The notes: generated from the sequence alone by a model not told the origin. A stretch of 64,000 bases of DNA from Melioribacter roseus P3M-2 (GCF_000279145.1 NC_018178.1:2338001-2402000); one strand, 5' to 3'; positions 17,420 through 28,423 are shown, counted from the first letter of the stretch. Numbers and translations are program-made.

Positions 17420-20403
17420 ATGAGCGATGTGATTAAATTTAATAAGGATTTAATAGAAAAAAGCAGTTTCTCGAAAATCCAGGATTTCCACAATCTGATG
17501 CGCTACAGAATTCGGGATATACTGCTGGTATCGAGTCTATACGACCTTATATACTCGAGGAAGACAACCGGCTATACGAATATATCCGCCACGAATATGA
17601 AGGCTTGAGTCTTAGTCATGCGCCCGAACTCGTGCATATATCGAGCGGAGCCGAAGCAATAAGGACTGCGCTCGACGAAAGAAAATTCGATTTAATAATT
17701 ACCACTCTTCATATCGAAGACATGTCGCCGATTGCATTTGCCCGACGGGTAAAAGAAGCCGGATTGGATATTCCGGTTGTCCTCCTCGGATACGACAACC
17801 GTGAAATGAGCGAACTTCTGGCCACTAAAGATTTCTCCATCTTCGATAAAGTCTTTATTTGGCAGGGCGACTATCGAATTGTGCTCGCAATTATTAAGTT
17901 TCTCGAAGACCGGAACAACGTAGAGAACGACACGAAAAAAGTAGGCGTGCAGTCGATTATTTTAATTGAGGACAATGTCCGGTTTTACTCTTCATATCTT
18001 CCTATAATTTATACTGAAATATTGAAACAGTCTCAAAATCTCATGTCCGAAGGGTTGAATCTGTCCCATAAGTATTTGAGAATGAGAGCGCGTCCGAAAA
18101 TTTTATTGTGCACTACATTCGAAGAAGGATGGGAATATTTTGAAAAATACGAAGAATACGTGCTCGGTATTATTTCGGATGTCGATTTCAAAAAAGAAGG
18201 CAGGCACGATCCGAATGCGGGGATTGAATTTGCCCGAAAAGTAAAAGAACGCCACTCGGATATTCCGATTCTGCTTCAATCTACTATCGGAGAAAATGAA
18301 ATTAAAGCCGGAGAAATAGGCGCGGATTTTTTGATAAAAAATTCTCCCACTTTGCTCGAAGACCTGAAAAAATTCATGCTGAACAATTTCGGGTTCGGCG
18401 ATTTTGTCTTCAAAACTCCCGAAGGTAAAGAAGTCGGTCGCGCGAAAAATTTACTGGAACTCGAACGCCAGTTGAAGAAGATTCCCGACGAGAGTCTTCT
18501 GTATCACGCCTCACGGAATCATTTTTCGAATTGGTTGATAGCCAGAACCGAGTTTTGGCTGGCTCACAGATTGAGACCCCAGAAAGTAACCGATTTTGCT
18601 ACCCCGGACGATCTTCGCCAAAGTTTGATTAATTCGTTGAGAGAATTCAGAAAATCGAGACAGGTTGGAATTATTTCGGATTTCAATAAAGAGTCGTTCG
18701 ACCCGACTATTACTTTTGCTCGAATCGGGGGCGGCTCGATGGGAGGAAAGGCGAGAGGGCTGGGATTCGTAAACAGATTGCTAAGCGATTTCGAAGTGCG
18801 CTACCATTTCAAAGGGGTTAAAATTTTCGTGCCTTCCGCCGTTGTTATTGGAACGGAGATTTTCGATTATTTTGTAAACAATAACAATCTTCTCGACTTT
18901 GCGCTCCGTTCTGACAACGACGCCGATATTAAAAAGAAATTTCTCAATGCAAGGAAATTTCCGAAAGATGTAGTCGAAGCGCTGAAGGATTTCCTTACGA
19001 TTGTCAAAACCCCGATCGCAGTCCGGTCTTCCAGTCTCCTTGAAGATTCACAGGATCAGCCGTTTGCGGGAGTCTACGATACTTTCATGCTGCCGAATAA
19101 CGAGAAATCGCTCGAATTGCGTCTCGAAAAACTGCTCAAAACAATCAAAAGAATTTACGCGTCCATCTACCTGAAAAAGTCGAAGGATTATATCAGAATG
19201 ACTTCATACCGTCTCGAAGAAGAAAAGATGGCTGTGATAATCCAAATGTTAGTGGGCGCGGATCATAACGGCAAATTTTATCCCGAATTTTCAGGCGTTG
19301 CCAAATCGTATAACTATTATCCGATATCGCCTTTAAAAAGCTCGGACGGAATTGCGGCTGTTGCGCCGGGGCTGGGCAAATATATTGTCGACGGAGAAAT
19401 GCCGCTGCGGTTTTCCCCAAAGCATCCGAGCAGGTTAACGCAATTTTCAACCATCGACGACATGTTGAATTTCACGCCAAATCATTTTTACGCTTTGGAC
19501 CTGAATTCAGAGTTTAAAGTGGAAACCCTCGACGAAGAGAGAATGATAAAAAAATATACGCTTCAAGCGGCTCTGGAAGACGGAACTCTTAATTTTACGT
19601 GTTCGACATATTCAAAAGACAATAATCGAATTTATGACGGAGCGGAACGAGCGGGACCGAAGGTTTTTTCGCTGGCTCCGATTTTAAAATACAAATTGTT
19701 TCCCCTTACAGATATTTTGAATCTACTTCTGGAAATGAGCAGCTGGGGCACTGCTTCGCCTGTTGAAATCGAATTTGCCGTTAATTTGAGCGTACCGCAG
19801 GGCAAACCGGCTGAATTTGCTTTGCTTCAAATGCGTCCGATGGTTATCGACAGCGAACTGGAAGAATTGGACGCAACCGATTATTCCGAAGAATCGCTCC
19901 TTTGCAAATCGAACAGGGTGTTGGGCAACGGAATAAAGAACGATATCAGAGATATTGTTTACGTAAACAGGCGAAAATTCGAAACAAAATATACGAGCAT
20001 AATGGCTGAAGAAGTTGAATATTTCAATAATAAACTGATAGGTATGCGGGCGCCTTACCTTTTGATTGGCATTGGCAGATGGGGAAGTCTCGACCCGTGG
20101 CTTGGCATACCTGTAAAGTGGGAGCAAATAAACGGCGCAGCCGCCATTATCGAATCGAATTATGGCAATACCAATATCGTACCTTCGCAGGGCTCTCACT
20201 TCTTTCAAAATCTGACATCATTTAAAGTCGGCTACTTCTCGGTCAATCAAATCGACAAAGATAATTATATCGATTGGGACTGGCTCGATAAGCTGGATGT
20301 CGAAGAAGAAAAAATTTATACGAAACGTATCCGACTGGAAAAACCTCTGACCATTAAAATTAACGGTCAAAAAAACTTCGGTATTATTCTAAAGCCCGAG
20401 TGA
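17420..20403 (+). CDS. PEP/pyruvate-binding (PPDK N-terminal type) protein with receiver-like domains; frameshifted
   Basis: Read straight, two pieces appear: 17420-17608 (MSDVIKFNKDLIEK...) and 17605-20403. Shifting frame near 17546 gives a continuous chain LLVSSLYD-[P]-YILEEDNRLYEYIRHEYEGLSLSHAPELVH, so one base (probably a C in GACCTTAT) is missing. The whole product would be about 995 residues. Residues 1-140 resemble a receiver fold, a second receiver-like domain follows (IILIEDNVRFYSSY, GIISDVDFKKEG, ILLQST), and the C-terminal half has the ATP/PEP-utilising motifs GGGSMGGKARGLGFVN and SSSLLEDSQDQPFAGVYDT of PEP synthase and PPDK N-domains. The phosphohistidine and PEP-binding barrel domains of true PEP synthase are absent. 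Function is unknown; a sensor that couples phosphate signalling to energy state is a guess. Confidence 0.8.
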
Positions 20404-20460
20404 ATTGGAGATGCCGACAAAAAAAATTATCTTTATTATTCAGAAAAATAACGGTGATTT

Positions 20461-21660
20461 ATGTCTAAAATAATAATCAAGCCAGCGGAACGAACCGACA
20501 ACATTAAATACGCCGTGCGAGATATTGTCGTTATTGCCAATGAAGCTGCCAAATCGGGAAAGGAAATGCTGTATCTTAACATTGGGGACCCGAATTTGTT
20601 CGATTGGCAGACTCCCCGCATATTAATCGAAGAAACTTATAAAGCCATGCTGAATAATTACAACGGGTATGCGCCTTCATCCGGCATTAAATCCGCAGTT
20701 GATGCAATCGAAAAGGAAGCCGAAAGAAAAGGGATTAAAAATGTTCAGGATATTTTTATAACAACCGGCGCAAGCGAAGCAATCGATATTTGTCTTACCG
20801 CGCTCGTCAACGAAGGCGAAAATATCCTCACCCCTACACCCGGCTATCCGCTTTATACCGCTATTCAAAGCAAACTGAAGATGTACGAAAATCCGTATTA
20901 TCTGAATGAAGAAAATAATTGGCAGCCGGATATAGAGGATATTAAAAGAAAAATAAACGATAAGACGCGGGCTATAATCATAATAAATCCGAACAATCCT
21001 ACCGGCGCTCTTTATAGCAAAGAAATTCTGGAAGAATTAATCGAACTGGCAATAAAACATAATCTTGTCATCTTTTCCGACGAGATTTACGACAAATTAA
21101 TAATCGACGATAAAGAGCACATCTCGATTGCCTCTTTGAATTCCGAAGCGCCTGTTATTACTTTCGGCGGATTGTCGAAGAATTATATGGCGCCCGGTTT
21201 TCGTATCGGGTGGGGAATCGTAAGCGGCAACCGTACTGTGTTGAACGATTATATAGAAGCCATAAATAAACTGCTCAGGGCAAGACTCTCGGCAAATCAT
21301 CCCGAACAATACGGAATCGCCCCGGCTTTGCTGGGCGACCAGTCGCATCTGCAGGAGGCAAAAGAAAAACTGAAAAAACGTAGAGACATGACTGTCGAAA
21401 TGTTAAATGCAATCGAAGGAATTTCGTGCGTCTCGCCGGAAGGCGCGTTCTATGCGTTTCCGAAACTCAAATTTGTTAAAGACGATTACAAATGGGCGAA
21501 AGAATTGATTAAAGCCGAAGGCGTTGTTACCGTACCCGGCAGCGGTTTCGGTCAGGTAGAAGGAACCAGTCATTTCAGAATTGTATTCCTGCCGCCGGAA
21601 AACGTACTCGATAAAGCGTACAATGCAATCCGCCGTTTTATGCAAACTTATGAGGAATAA
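20461..21660 (+). CDS. Class I aminotransferase, alanine (AlaA-like) type
   Basis: The 399-residue fold-type I PLP enzyme has TTGASEAIDICLTAL, INPNNPTGALYS with the cofactor-ring residues, SDEIYDKL, and the Schiff-base lysine K240 in FGGLSKNYMAPGFRIGW, followed by an arginine for the substrate carboxylate near the C-terminus (FRIVFLPP). The overall pattern is that of archaeal and E. coli AlaA alanine aminotransferases, which exchange pyruvate and glutamate for alanine and 2-oxoglutarate. Exact specificity is not decidable from sequence alone. It is the last gene of a plus-strand run and ends directly at a strong terminator. Confidence 0.9.
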   Translation: MSKIIIKPAERTDNIKYAVRDIVVIANEAAKSGKEMLYLNIGDPNLFDWQTPRILIEETYKAMLNNYNGYAPSSGIKSAVDAIEKEAERKGIKNVQDIFITTGASEAIDICLTALVNEGENILTPTPGYPLYTAIQSKLKMYENPYYLNEENNWQPDIEDIKRKINDKTRAIIIINPNNPTGALYSKEILEELIELAIKHNLVIFSDEIYDKLIIDDKEHISIASLNSEAPVITFGGLSKNYMAPGFRIGWGIVSGNRTVLNDYIEAINKLLRARLSANHPEQYGIAPALLGDQSHLQEAKEKLKKRRDMTVEMLNAIEGISCVSPEGAFYAFPKLKFVKDDYKWAKELIKAEGVVTVPGSGFGQVEGTSHFRIVFLPPENVLDKAYNAIRRFMQTYEE

Positions 21661-21692
21661 AAAAAAGCTGCCTCTTTCGAGGCAGCTTTTTT
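21661..21692 (+). terminator. Strong bidirectional Rho-independent terminator
   Basis: Immediately after the aminotransferase stop is AAAAAAGCTGCCTC, loop TTTC, then GAGGCAGCTTTTTT: a perfect 14-base stem with A and T tails. It can stop plus-strand transcription from the aminotransferase and minus-strand transcription from xylA, whose stop codon lies 12 bases away. Confidence 0.96.
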
Positions 21693-21703
21693 ATTAGCGG
21701 CGC

Positions 21704-23032
21704 TTAAATATACATGTTGATCAACTGTTCGAGATATTCCTGCTTTCCGCTTATTAATTTCGGTTCGCCGTTTTTGATTGCAATCTCTCTTAAATCTTCG
21801 AGAGTGAGCTCGCCTTTTTCAAAACGCGCTCCGTCGCCAGAATCGAAAGAAGCGTAACGTTCCTGTCTGATTTTCTTGTAATCCGATTCGTTAAGAATTT
21901 TTTCCGCGACCAGTAAAGCGCGGGCAAAAGCGTCCATGCCGGCAATATGCGCAATGAACAAATCTTCGATGTCGGTCGAATTTCTTCGTACTTTTGCGTC
22001 GAAATTAACCCCGCCGGTTCCGAATCCGCCCGCTTCTGCAATTACAAGCATCGCTTCGACCAATTCGTAAATGTTAATCGGGAATTGATCGGTGTCCCAT
22101 CCGTTCTGGTAATCGCCGCGGTTTGCATCGATGCTGCCGAAGAGTCCGGCATCGACGGCGCATTGAATTTCGTGCTGGAATGTGTGTCCCGCAAGCGTAG
22201 CGTGGTTGACTTCTATGTTCAATTTGAAATCTTTGTCGAGTCCGTAGTGTCTAAGAAAACCGATAACCGTTTCTACGTCGTAATCGTATTGATGTTTCGA
22301 TGGTTCCATCGGCTTCGGTTCGATCAGGAAAGCGCCTTTGAAACCTTGTTTGCGTGCATAGTCTCTGGCGAGCTCGAGAAATTTAGCCATATGTTCTTTT
22401 TCGCGTTTCATATTGGTATTGAGCAGCGTCAGATAACCTTCGCGGCCGCCCCAGAAAACGTAATTCTCGCCGCCGAGTTCAATAGTAGCGTCTAGCGCGC
22501 GTTTGACCTGTGTGGCTGCGTAAGCGACTACATTGAAATCCGGATTGGTTGCGGCTCCGTTCATATAACGCGGATGCGAAAACAGATTTGCAGTGCCCCA
22601 GAGAAGTTTAACGTTCGATGCTTTTTGCTTTTCTTTCGCGTATTCGACCAATGTTTGCAAACGCTTGTCGGATTCGGCAATCGAATCGCCTTCTTCAACC
22701 ACGTCGAAATCGTGGAAACAATAGAAGGGGAGACCCAATTTGGTCGTGAATTCGAAAGCGGCGTCCATTTTGCCTTTGGCTCTCTCGATCGGGTCGGAAG
22801 CGTCGTTCCACGGCAAATGACGCGTGCCTCTGCCGAATGGATCTGACAATTCCGAACAGAAAGTATGCCAGTAAGCCGCAGAAAAACGAAAATATTCTTT
22901 CATCGTTTTTCCGAATACGACTTTATTTTCGTCGTACCACTTGAATGCAAGCGGATTTTTGGAATCGGGTCCTTCGTATTTAATTTTCCCGATACCTGTA
23001 AAATATTCTTTGTTGCCGATCAAATAATCCAT
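21704..23032 (-). CDS. xylA: Xylose isomerase
   Basis: The 442-residue class II xylose isomerase converts D-xylose to D-xylulose. Visible markers are the catalytic histidine region [13 protein letters not shown], the [15 protein letters not shown] stretch, FWGGREGY, the metal-binding [15 protein letters not shown] and [15 protein letters not shown], and [17 protein letters not shown]. All metal ligands expected for the two-cation site appear present. It is the second gene of xylBA on the minus strand, 19 bases after xylB, with CCGGAGG as ribosome-binding site. It should be controlled together with xylB by the divergent Nudix-type regulator. Confidence 0.97.
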   Translation of the reverse strand: MDYLIGNKEYFTGIGKIKYEGPDSKNPLAFKWYDENKVVFGKTMKEYFRFSAAYWHTFCSELSDPFGRGTRHLPWNDASDPIERAKGKMDAAFEFTTKLGLPFYCFHDFDVVEEGDSIAESDKRLQTLVEYAKEKQKASNVKLLWGTANLFSHPRYMNGAATNPDFNVVAYAATQVKRALDATIELGGENYVFWGGREGYLTLLNTNMKREKEHMAKFLELARDYARKQGFKGAFLIEPKPMEPSKHQYDYDVETVIGFLRHYGLDKDFKLNIEVNHATLAGHTFQHEIQCAVDAGLFGSIDANRGDYQNGWDTDQFPINIYELVEAMLVIAEAGGFGTGGVNFDAKVRRNSTDIEDLFIAHIAGMDAFARALLVAEKILNESDYKKIRQERYASFDSGDGARFEKGELTLEDLREIAIKNGEPKLISGKQEYLEQLINMYI

Positions 23033-23051
23033 TTTTTCCTCCGGTTTTATG

Positions 23052-24533
23052 TTAAATAAATTTTTTCAGGTTTGCCAGCCAATTATTGTACGCTTCGTTC
23101 GTAATCTCTTTTTGGGAATTTTCCGGTTCGATTACTTCAAATTTAGTAAGATTACGAAACGCTTCTTCTGGCGATTTGAAAAGACCCGCGCCTAACGCCG
23201 CTCCGCGCGCCGCTCCTACCGAGCCGTCCGTGTCGTATAATTCGACTGCTGCGTCGATAATGTTTGTAAATGTCGATTTGAAAATAGGGCTGAGGAACAT
23301 ATTGGCTTTGCCGGCGCGGATAACGTTGATGTCGAGTCCCATCTGACGAATTATGTCGATGCCGTATTTAAACGTGAATGCAATTCCTTCCTGCGCCGCG
23401 CGGAAAAAGTGCGCTTTGCCGTGACGATTTAAGTCGATGTTTAAGAATTGAGCTCCGATATTTTTGTTCTCGAAAACTCTTTCGGCTCCGTTTCCGAAAG
23501 GCAGCACTACGAGTCCTTCGCTTCCGATTTCGATTTCCGAGCTCATCTGATTCATCTTATCATACGATAAACCTTCGCCCATATTTTTACGCAAATAGGA
23601 GTTCATTATGCCTGTCCCGTTAATACAAAGCAATACTCCGATGCGGGGATTTTCGTGCGAGTGATTTACGTGGGCAAATTGATTGACCCGCGATAATTTA
23701 TCGTAATTGAGCCTATCGATAACCGCATATACAACGCCCGAAGTGCCCGCTGTAGCTGCAATTTCTCCGGGATTCAGAACATTGAGCGAAAATGCGTTGT
23801 TGGGCTGATCGCCGGCGCGGTAGGAAACTACGGTTTCTTTATTCAGTCCTAATTCTTCTGCTACTTCCGGCAGAATCTTTCCCTGGACCGAAAATGTCGG
23901 AACAATGTCGGGCAGCAATTTCTTGTCGATGCAGTAATAATCGAATATTTTTTCCGAAATTTGGTTTTCTTTGAAATCCCAGAAAATGCCTTCCGAAAGT
24001 CCCGAAACGGTAGTGTTGATTTCGCCGGTCAATTTCATGGCTATAAAATCGCCGGGCAGCATCGCTTTGAATATCTTTGCATAAATATCCGGCTCGTTGT
24101 CTTTTACCCATTTTAATTTGGAAGCGGTAAAATTTCCGGGCGAATTCAATAAATTATTCAAGCAATATTCCTCGCCGATTTCCTTAAACGCTCTGTTGCC
24201 TATTTCGACAGCGCGGCTGTCGCACCATATTATCGAAGGGCGTAATACGTTTCTGTTTTCGTCGACCAGGACCAGACCGTGCATCTGATACGAAATGCCG
24301 ATCGACTTAACCGCCTCAGGTTTTATGTTGTTTTTAGATATTAAATTTCTTGTCAGCAGCTTTGCATACTCCCACCAGGTTTCAGGGTTCTGTTCCGCCC
24401 ACCCGGCTTTAGGGGAATCTATTTTCATCTCTTCTTTGGGATGAAAATCGCTGTCGATTGTTCTGCCTGTTTCAACGTCGAAAAGAGAGCATTTAATGGA
24501 AGAGCTGCCGATATCGAATCCGATTGAAACCAT
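23052..24533 (-). CDS. xylB: Xylulokinase
   Basis: The 493-residue FGGY-family sugar kinase phosphorylates D-xylulose to xylulose 5-phosphate, which feeds the pentose phosphate pathway. The N-terminus has the ATPase phosphate-1 motif [26 protein letters not shown] and IIWCDSRA are the xylulokinase substrate region, and GTSGVVYAV and GRAGKANMF-like stretches (here [13 protein letters not shown]) close the nucleotide site. It is the first gene of the xylBA operon, and its start is 177 bases from the divergent regulator gene. Confidence 0.96.
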   Translation of the reverse strand: MVSIGFDIGSSSIKCSLFDVETGRTIDSDFHPKEEMKIDSPKAGWAEQNPETWWEYAKLLTRNLISKNNIKPEAVKSIGISYQMHGLVLVDENRNVLRPSIIWCDSRAVEIGNRAFKEIGEEYCLNNLLNSPGNFTASKLKWVKDNEPDIYAKIFKAMLPGDFIAMKLTGEINTTVSGLSEGIFWDFKENQISEKIFDYYCIDKKLLPDIVPTFSVQGKILPEVAEELGLNKETVVSYRAGDQPNNAFSLNVLNPGEIAATAGTSGVVYAVIDRLNYDKLSRVNQFAHVNHSHENPRIGVLLCINGTGIMNSYLRKNMGEGLSYDKMNQMSSEIEIGSEGLVVLPFGNGAERVFENKNIGAQFLNIDLNRHGKAHFFRAAQEGIAFTFKYGIDIIRQMGLDINVIRAGKANMFLSPIFKSTFTNIIDAAVELYDTDGSVGAARGAALGAGLFKSPEEAFRNLTKFEVIEPENSQKEITNEAYNNWLANLKKFI

Positions 24534-24564
24534 GTTATTACTCCCCGAAGATATTAATAATTAT

Positions 24565-24579
24565 GTGTAAAAAATACAC
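24565..24579. promoter_or_regulatory. Candidate operator between xylB and the Nudix regulator
   Basis: A perfect inverted repeat GTGTA-AAAAA-TACAC lies 32 bases upstream of the xylB start in the divergent intergenic space. Looser flanking copies of AATAAT and ATTATT extend the symmetry. Its place, just in front of xylB, suits a repressor site for the divergent NrtR-type protein. This is a pattern-based inference with no comparison to other genomes. A longer-spaced pair AAACGG / CCGTTT (about 24612-24650) is also present in the gap. Confidence 0.4.
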
Positions 24580-24710
24580 TATTATTTTTTAAAAATCACC
24601 AAAAATTTGTTAAACGGTTACTTTGAAATTTTTGACGCGGAATCCGTTTTTAATCTGTCAACTTTTCTTTAGATTTAAATGCCGATTTGATCATTCTTAG
24701 GAAAAAAGCA

Positions 24711-25400
24711 ATGTCTCATATCTTAAAAGACGTAATTAAAAACATTTCAATCGATTGTGTGATATTCGGGTTCGAAAATTCCGAGATGGAAGTTCTGCTT
24801 GTAAAGCGCGCCATTAAACCCGCCAAAGAAAGATGGGCGCTGCCCGGGGGATTTATTAAAAAAGACGAGCTGATTGAAGCTGCGGCGCAGAGAATATTGA
24901 AAGAAACTACAGGACTCGACAATATTTACCTGGAAGAATTCAAAATATTCGATAAAGTCGACAGATATCCCCTCAGAAGGGTTTTTACGCTGGGACATTA
25001 CGCTCTGGTTAAACCGGAACAATACGTGCTGTCGACCGGCGCGGATACTTCGGAAGCCAAATGGTTCAAACTCGACGAGTTGCCTGAATTGCCCTTCGAC
25101 CACCTGGATATAATTCGGGAAGCAATGGAGAAATTGAGAGCGCGAATTCGTTACCGTCCTATCGGTTTCGAATTGCTGCCGGAAAAGTTTACTCTGCCTC
25201 AACTTCAAACCCTCTACGAAGTGATACTCGGCAAAAAGCTGGACAAACGGAACTTCCGCAAGAAATTAATGAAAATGAATCTAGTCAAAAAATTGAAAGA
25301 AAAAGATAAAAACAGCACAAGAAGACCGGCTTATCTTTACCGTTTCGATAAGCGCACATACGAAAAACTGAAGAAGAACGGCTTTAATTTCGAACTATAG
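24711..25400 (+). CDS. NrtR-type Nudix-domain transcriptional regulator (likely of xylose genes)
   Basis: The 229-residue protein combines an N-terminal Nudix fold (about 10-145) with a C-terminal winged-helix region (about 150-229; ELLPEKFTLPQLQTLYEVILG, then RNFRKKLMKMNLV), the layout of NrtR-family regulators. The Nudix box is degenerate: in GGFIKKDELIEAAAQRIL, the REUxEE core reads RILKET, so two catalytic glutamates are lost and hydrolysis is unlikely. In Bacteroidota, such proteins (AraR, XylR) sense sugar metabolites. The divergent position next to xylBA points to that role. I chose ATG 24711 because AGGAAAA precedes it; the in-frame TTG at 24687 has no ribosome-binding site. Confidence 0.88.
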   Translation: MSHILKDVIKNISIDCVIFGFENSEMEVLLVKRAIKPAKERWALPGGFIKKDELIEAAAQRILKETTGLDNIYLEEFKIFDKVDRYPLRRVFTLGHYALVKPEQYVLSTGADTSEAKWFKLDELPELPFDHLDIIREAMEKLRARIRYRPIGFELLPEKFTLPQLQTLYEVILGKKLDKRNFRKKLMKMNLVKKLKEKDKNSTRRPAYLYRFDKRTYEKLKKNGFNFEL

Positions 25401-25486
25401 AGAAATTTCATTTCTGTTTTGAAAACGAGCGGGGCATTGTCTATATTTGTTTATTATTTTTAGGATAAATTGCGGTTAAATCTTCT

Positions 25487-26755
25487 TTGGCAACTCATAA
25501 TTATTTGAAAAATATAAAGATATCCCGACTCGACAACGGCATTACCGTGGTCTCCGAAAAAATAGACCATGTCGACTCCTTTTCCCTCGGTTTCTGGTTC
25601 AATGTAGGCTCCCGGGACGAGAACGAAACCAACAACGGTATCAGCCATTTCCTCGAACATATGTTCTTCAAAGGCACCCGGAAGAGAAACGCCAGAAAAA
25701 TTGCCGAGGATATCGAATCGCTCGGCGGTTATCTGAACGCTTTTACTTCTAAGGAACACACCTGTTATTATGGCAGGGGGTTGAAAGGAAATCTGGAACC
25801 GACTTTCGAAGTCCTCTCCGATATGCTCCAGAATTCGGTCTTCTCGTCCAAAGAAATTCGGAAAGAAGCCCGCGTGGTTATCGACGAACTTTATGATATC
25901 GAGGATTCGCCGGAAGAATTGATTTTTGACCGCTTTGAGAGCGCTATATTCAACGGTACAACGCTCGGACTCCCGATAATCGGCACGGAAAAGAATATCA
26001 AAAATTTCACCAGAAAAAATTTGACGGAATATGTCCGTAAAAATTATACGTTCAACAGAATGTATATCGTCGCTTCGGGCAACTTGAGCCATTCCGCTTT
26101 GATTAAACTGGCGGAAAAGTATATTAATAATTCTTTCGGAAGTTACAGCCTGCCAGAGAGAAATTTAGAACTTAACCCTGCAGGCGATCTGTTTATTGAA
26201 AAAGATTCCCAGCAGGTGCACTATATTGCAGGAACCACAACATATGGATTTAACAGCAAGAAGCGTCATGCAGCGCGCTTATTGTCGTACGTATTGGGGG
26301 ACGGCAGCAGTTCTCGTCTGTTTCAGCGATTAAGGGAAGAAAACGGCATCGCTTATCAAATAAATACGTTCTTGAATTCTTTCTACGATGTATCTACATT
26401 TGGTATCTATCTTTCGACTAACGAAAAATCGATACACAAAGCTCAGAAACTGATTTATGAAGAAATCAATAAAATCAAAAACAGAAAGATAAGCTCCAAA
26501 GAGTTGGAAAGAGCCAAAAAATATATGATCGGTAATTTAATGATGAGTCTCGAAAATACGACCAACAGAATGACAAGGATGGGGCAGTCGATTATTTACT
26601 TCGGTCAAATAAAATCTCCGGCTGAAACGGTAAGAGAAATTAATAAAATTAATGAAGACGACATAAAAGAGACAGCCAACGAAATTTTCGGCAATAATAA
26701 ACTGATTCGAGTAATATTGAGTTCAAAGAATTTATTAATGCAGCGTGTAGCATAA
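25487..26755 (+). CDS. M16-family zinc metallopeptidase
   Basis: The 422-residue protein is a processing-peptidase-like M16B enzyme. The inverted zinc motif HFLEH (H54, E57, H58) is in ISHFLEHMFFKGT. The third ligand, about 75 residues on, is E134 in EARVVIDELYD. The second half repeats the fold without the motif, as in one-chain M16B peptidases. No signal peptide is present, so it is probably cytosolic. The start appears to be TTG 25487 (no ATG precedes the conserved region). It sits 15 bases upstream of nuoG but has no obvious functional link to complex I. Confidence 0.92.
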   Translation: MATHNYLKNIKISRLDNGITVVSEKIDHVDSFSLGFWFNVGSRDENETNNGISHFLEHMFFKGTRKRNARKIAEDIESLGGYLNAFTSKEHTCYYGRGLKGNLEPTFEVLSDMLQNSVFSSKEIRKEARVVIDELYDIEDSPEELIFDRFESAIFNGTTLGLPIIGTEKNIKNFTRKNLTEYVRKNYTFNRMYIVASGNLSHSALIKLAEKYINNSFGSYSLPERNLELNPAGDLFIEKDSQQVHYIAGTTTYGFNSKKRHAARLLSYVLGDGSSSRLFQRLREENGIAYQINTFLNSFYDVSTFGIYLSTNEKSIHKAQKLIYEEINKIKNRKISSKELERAKKYMIGNLMMSLENTTNRMTRMGQSIIYFGQIKSPAETVREINKINEDDIKETANEIFGNNKLIRVILSSKNLLMQRVA

Positions 26756-26770
26756 AATAAAGGAAAGATT

Positions 26771-28423
26771 ATGCCACAAATTACTATCGACGGAAAACAG
26801 ATAGAATTCAAACCGGGACAAACAATCATTCAAGCGGCTCGAGATGCGGGGATCGAAATACCGCATTTTTGCTGGCATCCCGAATTGTCGGTCTCGGGCA
26901 ACTGCCGCGTTTGTTTGGTTGAAGTGGAAAAAATGCCGAAGCTCGTAATCGCGTGTGCAACGATTGCATCTGAAGGAATGGTCGTTCATACCAGGTCGGA
27001 AAAAGCCCTGGAAGCCAGAAACGCGGTGATGGAATTTATTTTGATAAATCACCCGCTCGATTGCCCGATCTGCGACGAAGCAGGCGAATGTAAACTTCAG
27101 GAATATGCTTACGCTCACGGCAAAGGCGAGAGCCGTTTCGAAGAAATCAAAAACAGAAAAGACAAACGCGTTCAATTAGGTCCCTACGTCAAATTCGACG
27201 GCGAACGTTGTATATCGTGCTCGCGCTGTATCCGTTTTTCCGACGAAATAGCAAAAGCAAATCAACTTACTTTTGTAAAAAGAGGCGACCGCGTTACAAT
27301 CACTACTTTCCCGGGCGAATCGTTCGACAATCCGTATTCTTTGAATGTGGTGGATATCTGTCCCGTTGGCGCTTTAACCAATCAGGATTTCAGATTCAAA
27401 TCGCGCGTCTGGGAAATGTCCCATACCGATTCGGTTTGTATCGGCTGCGCGCGCGGCTGCAATATCGATATCTGGGTAAGGAACAATCAAATACTCAGAC
27501 TTACTCCCCGTTTCAATCCCGAAGTTAACAATTACTGGATGTGCGACAACGGCAGATTGAATACGTTTAAACATGTAAATTCGGACACTCGAATAGACGG
27601 AGTTTTTGTGCGTCGGGAAGGAGCATTAACCAAAACCGATTGGGAAACGGCCTATAGCGGCGCGGCTGCGGAATTGAAAAAATACAAATCGGATGAAATT
27701 TTGTTTGTCGGGTCGCCCTTTGCAACTCTTGAAGATAATTTTGTGTTGAAAAAGCTGGCATCGCATTTTAATTCTGCTCCGTATTATCTGGCTCATATCA
27801 AACCGGGCGATCAGGACGATATTTTAATACGCGAAGATAAAACCCCTAATTCTACCGGCGCCGAGTTGCTAGGATTGAAAAAATTAAACGGTGCGGACGA
27901 ATTGCTGACGCTGCTTACGAACGGAAATGTGAAAGCCGCTTATATTGTCGAGGACGACCCGGCGGGAATGGACGGCGCATTGAAAGACGCTCTTGCAAAA
28001 TTGAAATTGTTGATTGTTCACGCTACAAATAAAAACGAAACTTCCGAATTGGCGCACTATTTATTCCCTGCCGCCACCTACGCCGAAAAACACGGCGCTT
28101 TTGTAAACTTCAAAGGCAGAGTGCAAAGAATTAGACCCGCCGTGGAAACAGTTGAACTCGACAGAGCGCTCGACGGCATGAATATGAGTCGTTGGGATAA
28201 ATTCGGAACCAAATTCGACAGATGGAAACAAGGTCATAAGTACGATGCACTGCCTTCGTGGAAAATTTTATCCCGTTTAACTTATCTAGTTAACGAAAAA
28301 ACGAAATATAACATGGCGGAAGAAGTGTTTAACGAAATCTCCAATACGGTTGAAGCATTCAAGGGAATCGATTACGATAATATCGGCGATATGGGAGTAC
28401 AAATAAAATACGAACTGGCATAA
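26771..28423 (+). CDS. nuoG: NADH-quinone oxidoreductase subunit G, short form
   Basis: The 550-residue iron-sulfur subunit has an N-terminal [2Fe-2S] ferredoxin domain (CWHPELSVSGNCRVC), the His/Cys-ligated cluster region (HPLDCPICDEAGECKLQ), and a [4Fe-4S] motif (CISCSRCIRFSDE with CPVG downstream). A further four-cysteine site follows (CIGCARGCNIDIW and CDNGR). The molybdopterin-like domain after that is shorter than in E. coli NuoG (about 900 residues). It transfers electrons from the NADH-side domain of complex I towards the quinone. It is the first of the group nuoG-nuoH-nuoI; the other complex I genes are not in the window. Confidence 0.94.
   Translation: MPQITIDGKQIEFKPGQTIIQAARDAGIEIPHFCWHPELSVSGNCRVCLVEVEKMPKLVIACATIASEGMVVHTRSEKALEARNAVMEFILINHPLDCPICDEAGECKLQEYAYAHGKGESRFEEIKNRKDKRVQLGPYVKFDGERCISCSRCIRFSDEIAKANQLTFVKRGDRVTITTFPGESFDNPYSLNVVDICPVGALTNQDFRFKSRVWEMSHTDSVCIGCARGCNIDIWVRNNQILRLTPRFNPEVNNYWMCDNGRLNTFKHVNSDTRIDGVFVRREGALTKTDWETAYSGAAAELKKYKSDEILFVGSPFATLEDNFVLKKLASHFNSAPYYLAHIKPGDQDDILIREDKTPNSTGAELLGLKKLNGADELLTLLTNGNVKAAYIVEDDPAGMDGALKDALAKLKLLIVHATNKNETSELAHYLFPAATYAEKHGAFVNFKGRVQRIRPAVETVELDRALDGMNMSRWDKFGTKFDRWKQGHKYDALPSWKILSRLTYLVNEKTKYNMAEEVFNEISNTVEAFKGIDYDNIGDMGVQIKYELA

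Noticed and set aside
17605-17608. Four-base overlap taken as coupling between two separate genes
   Set aside because: The overlap arises from a frame break; joining the frames gives one continuous protein with sensible sequence on both sides.
21947-22846. Plus-strand frames across xylA
   Set aside because: They are antisense shadows of a clearly recognised xylose isomerase and have no ribosome-binding sites or motifs.
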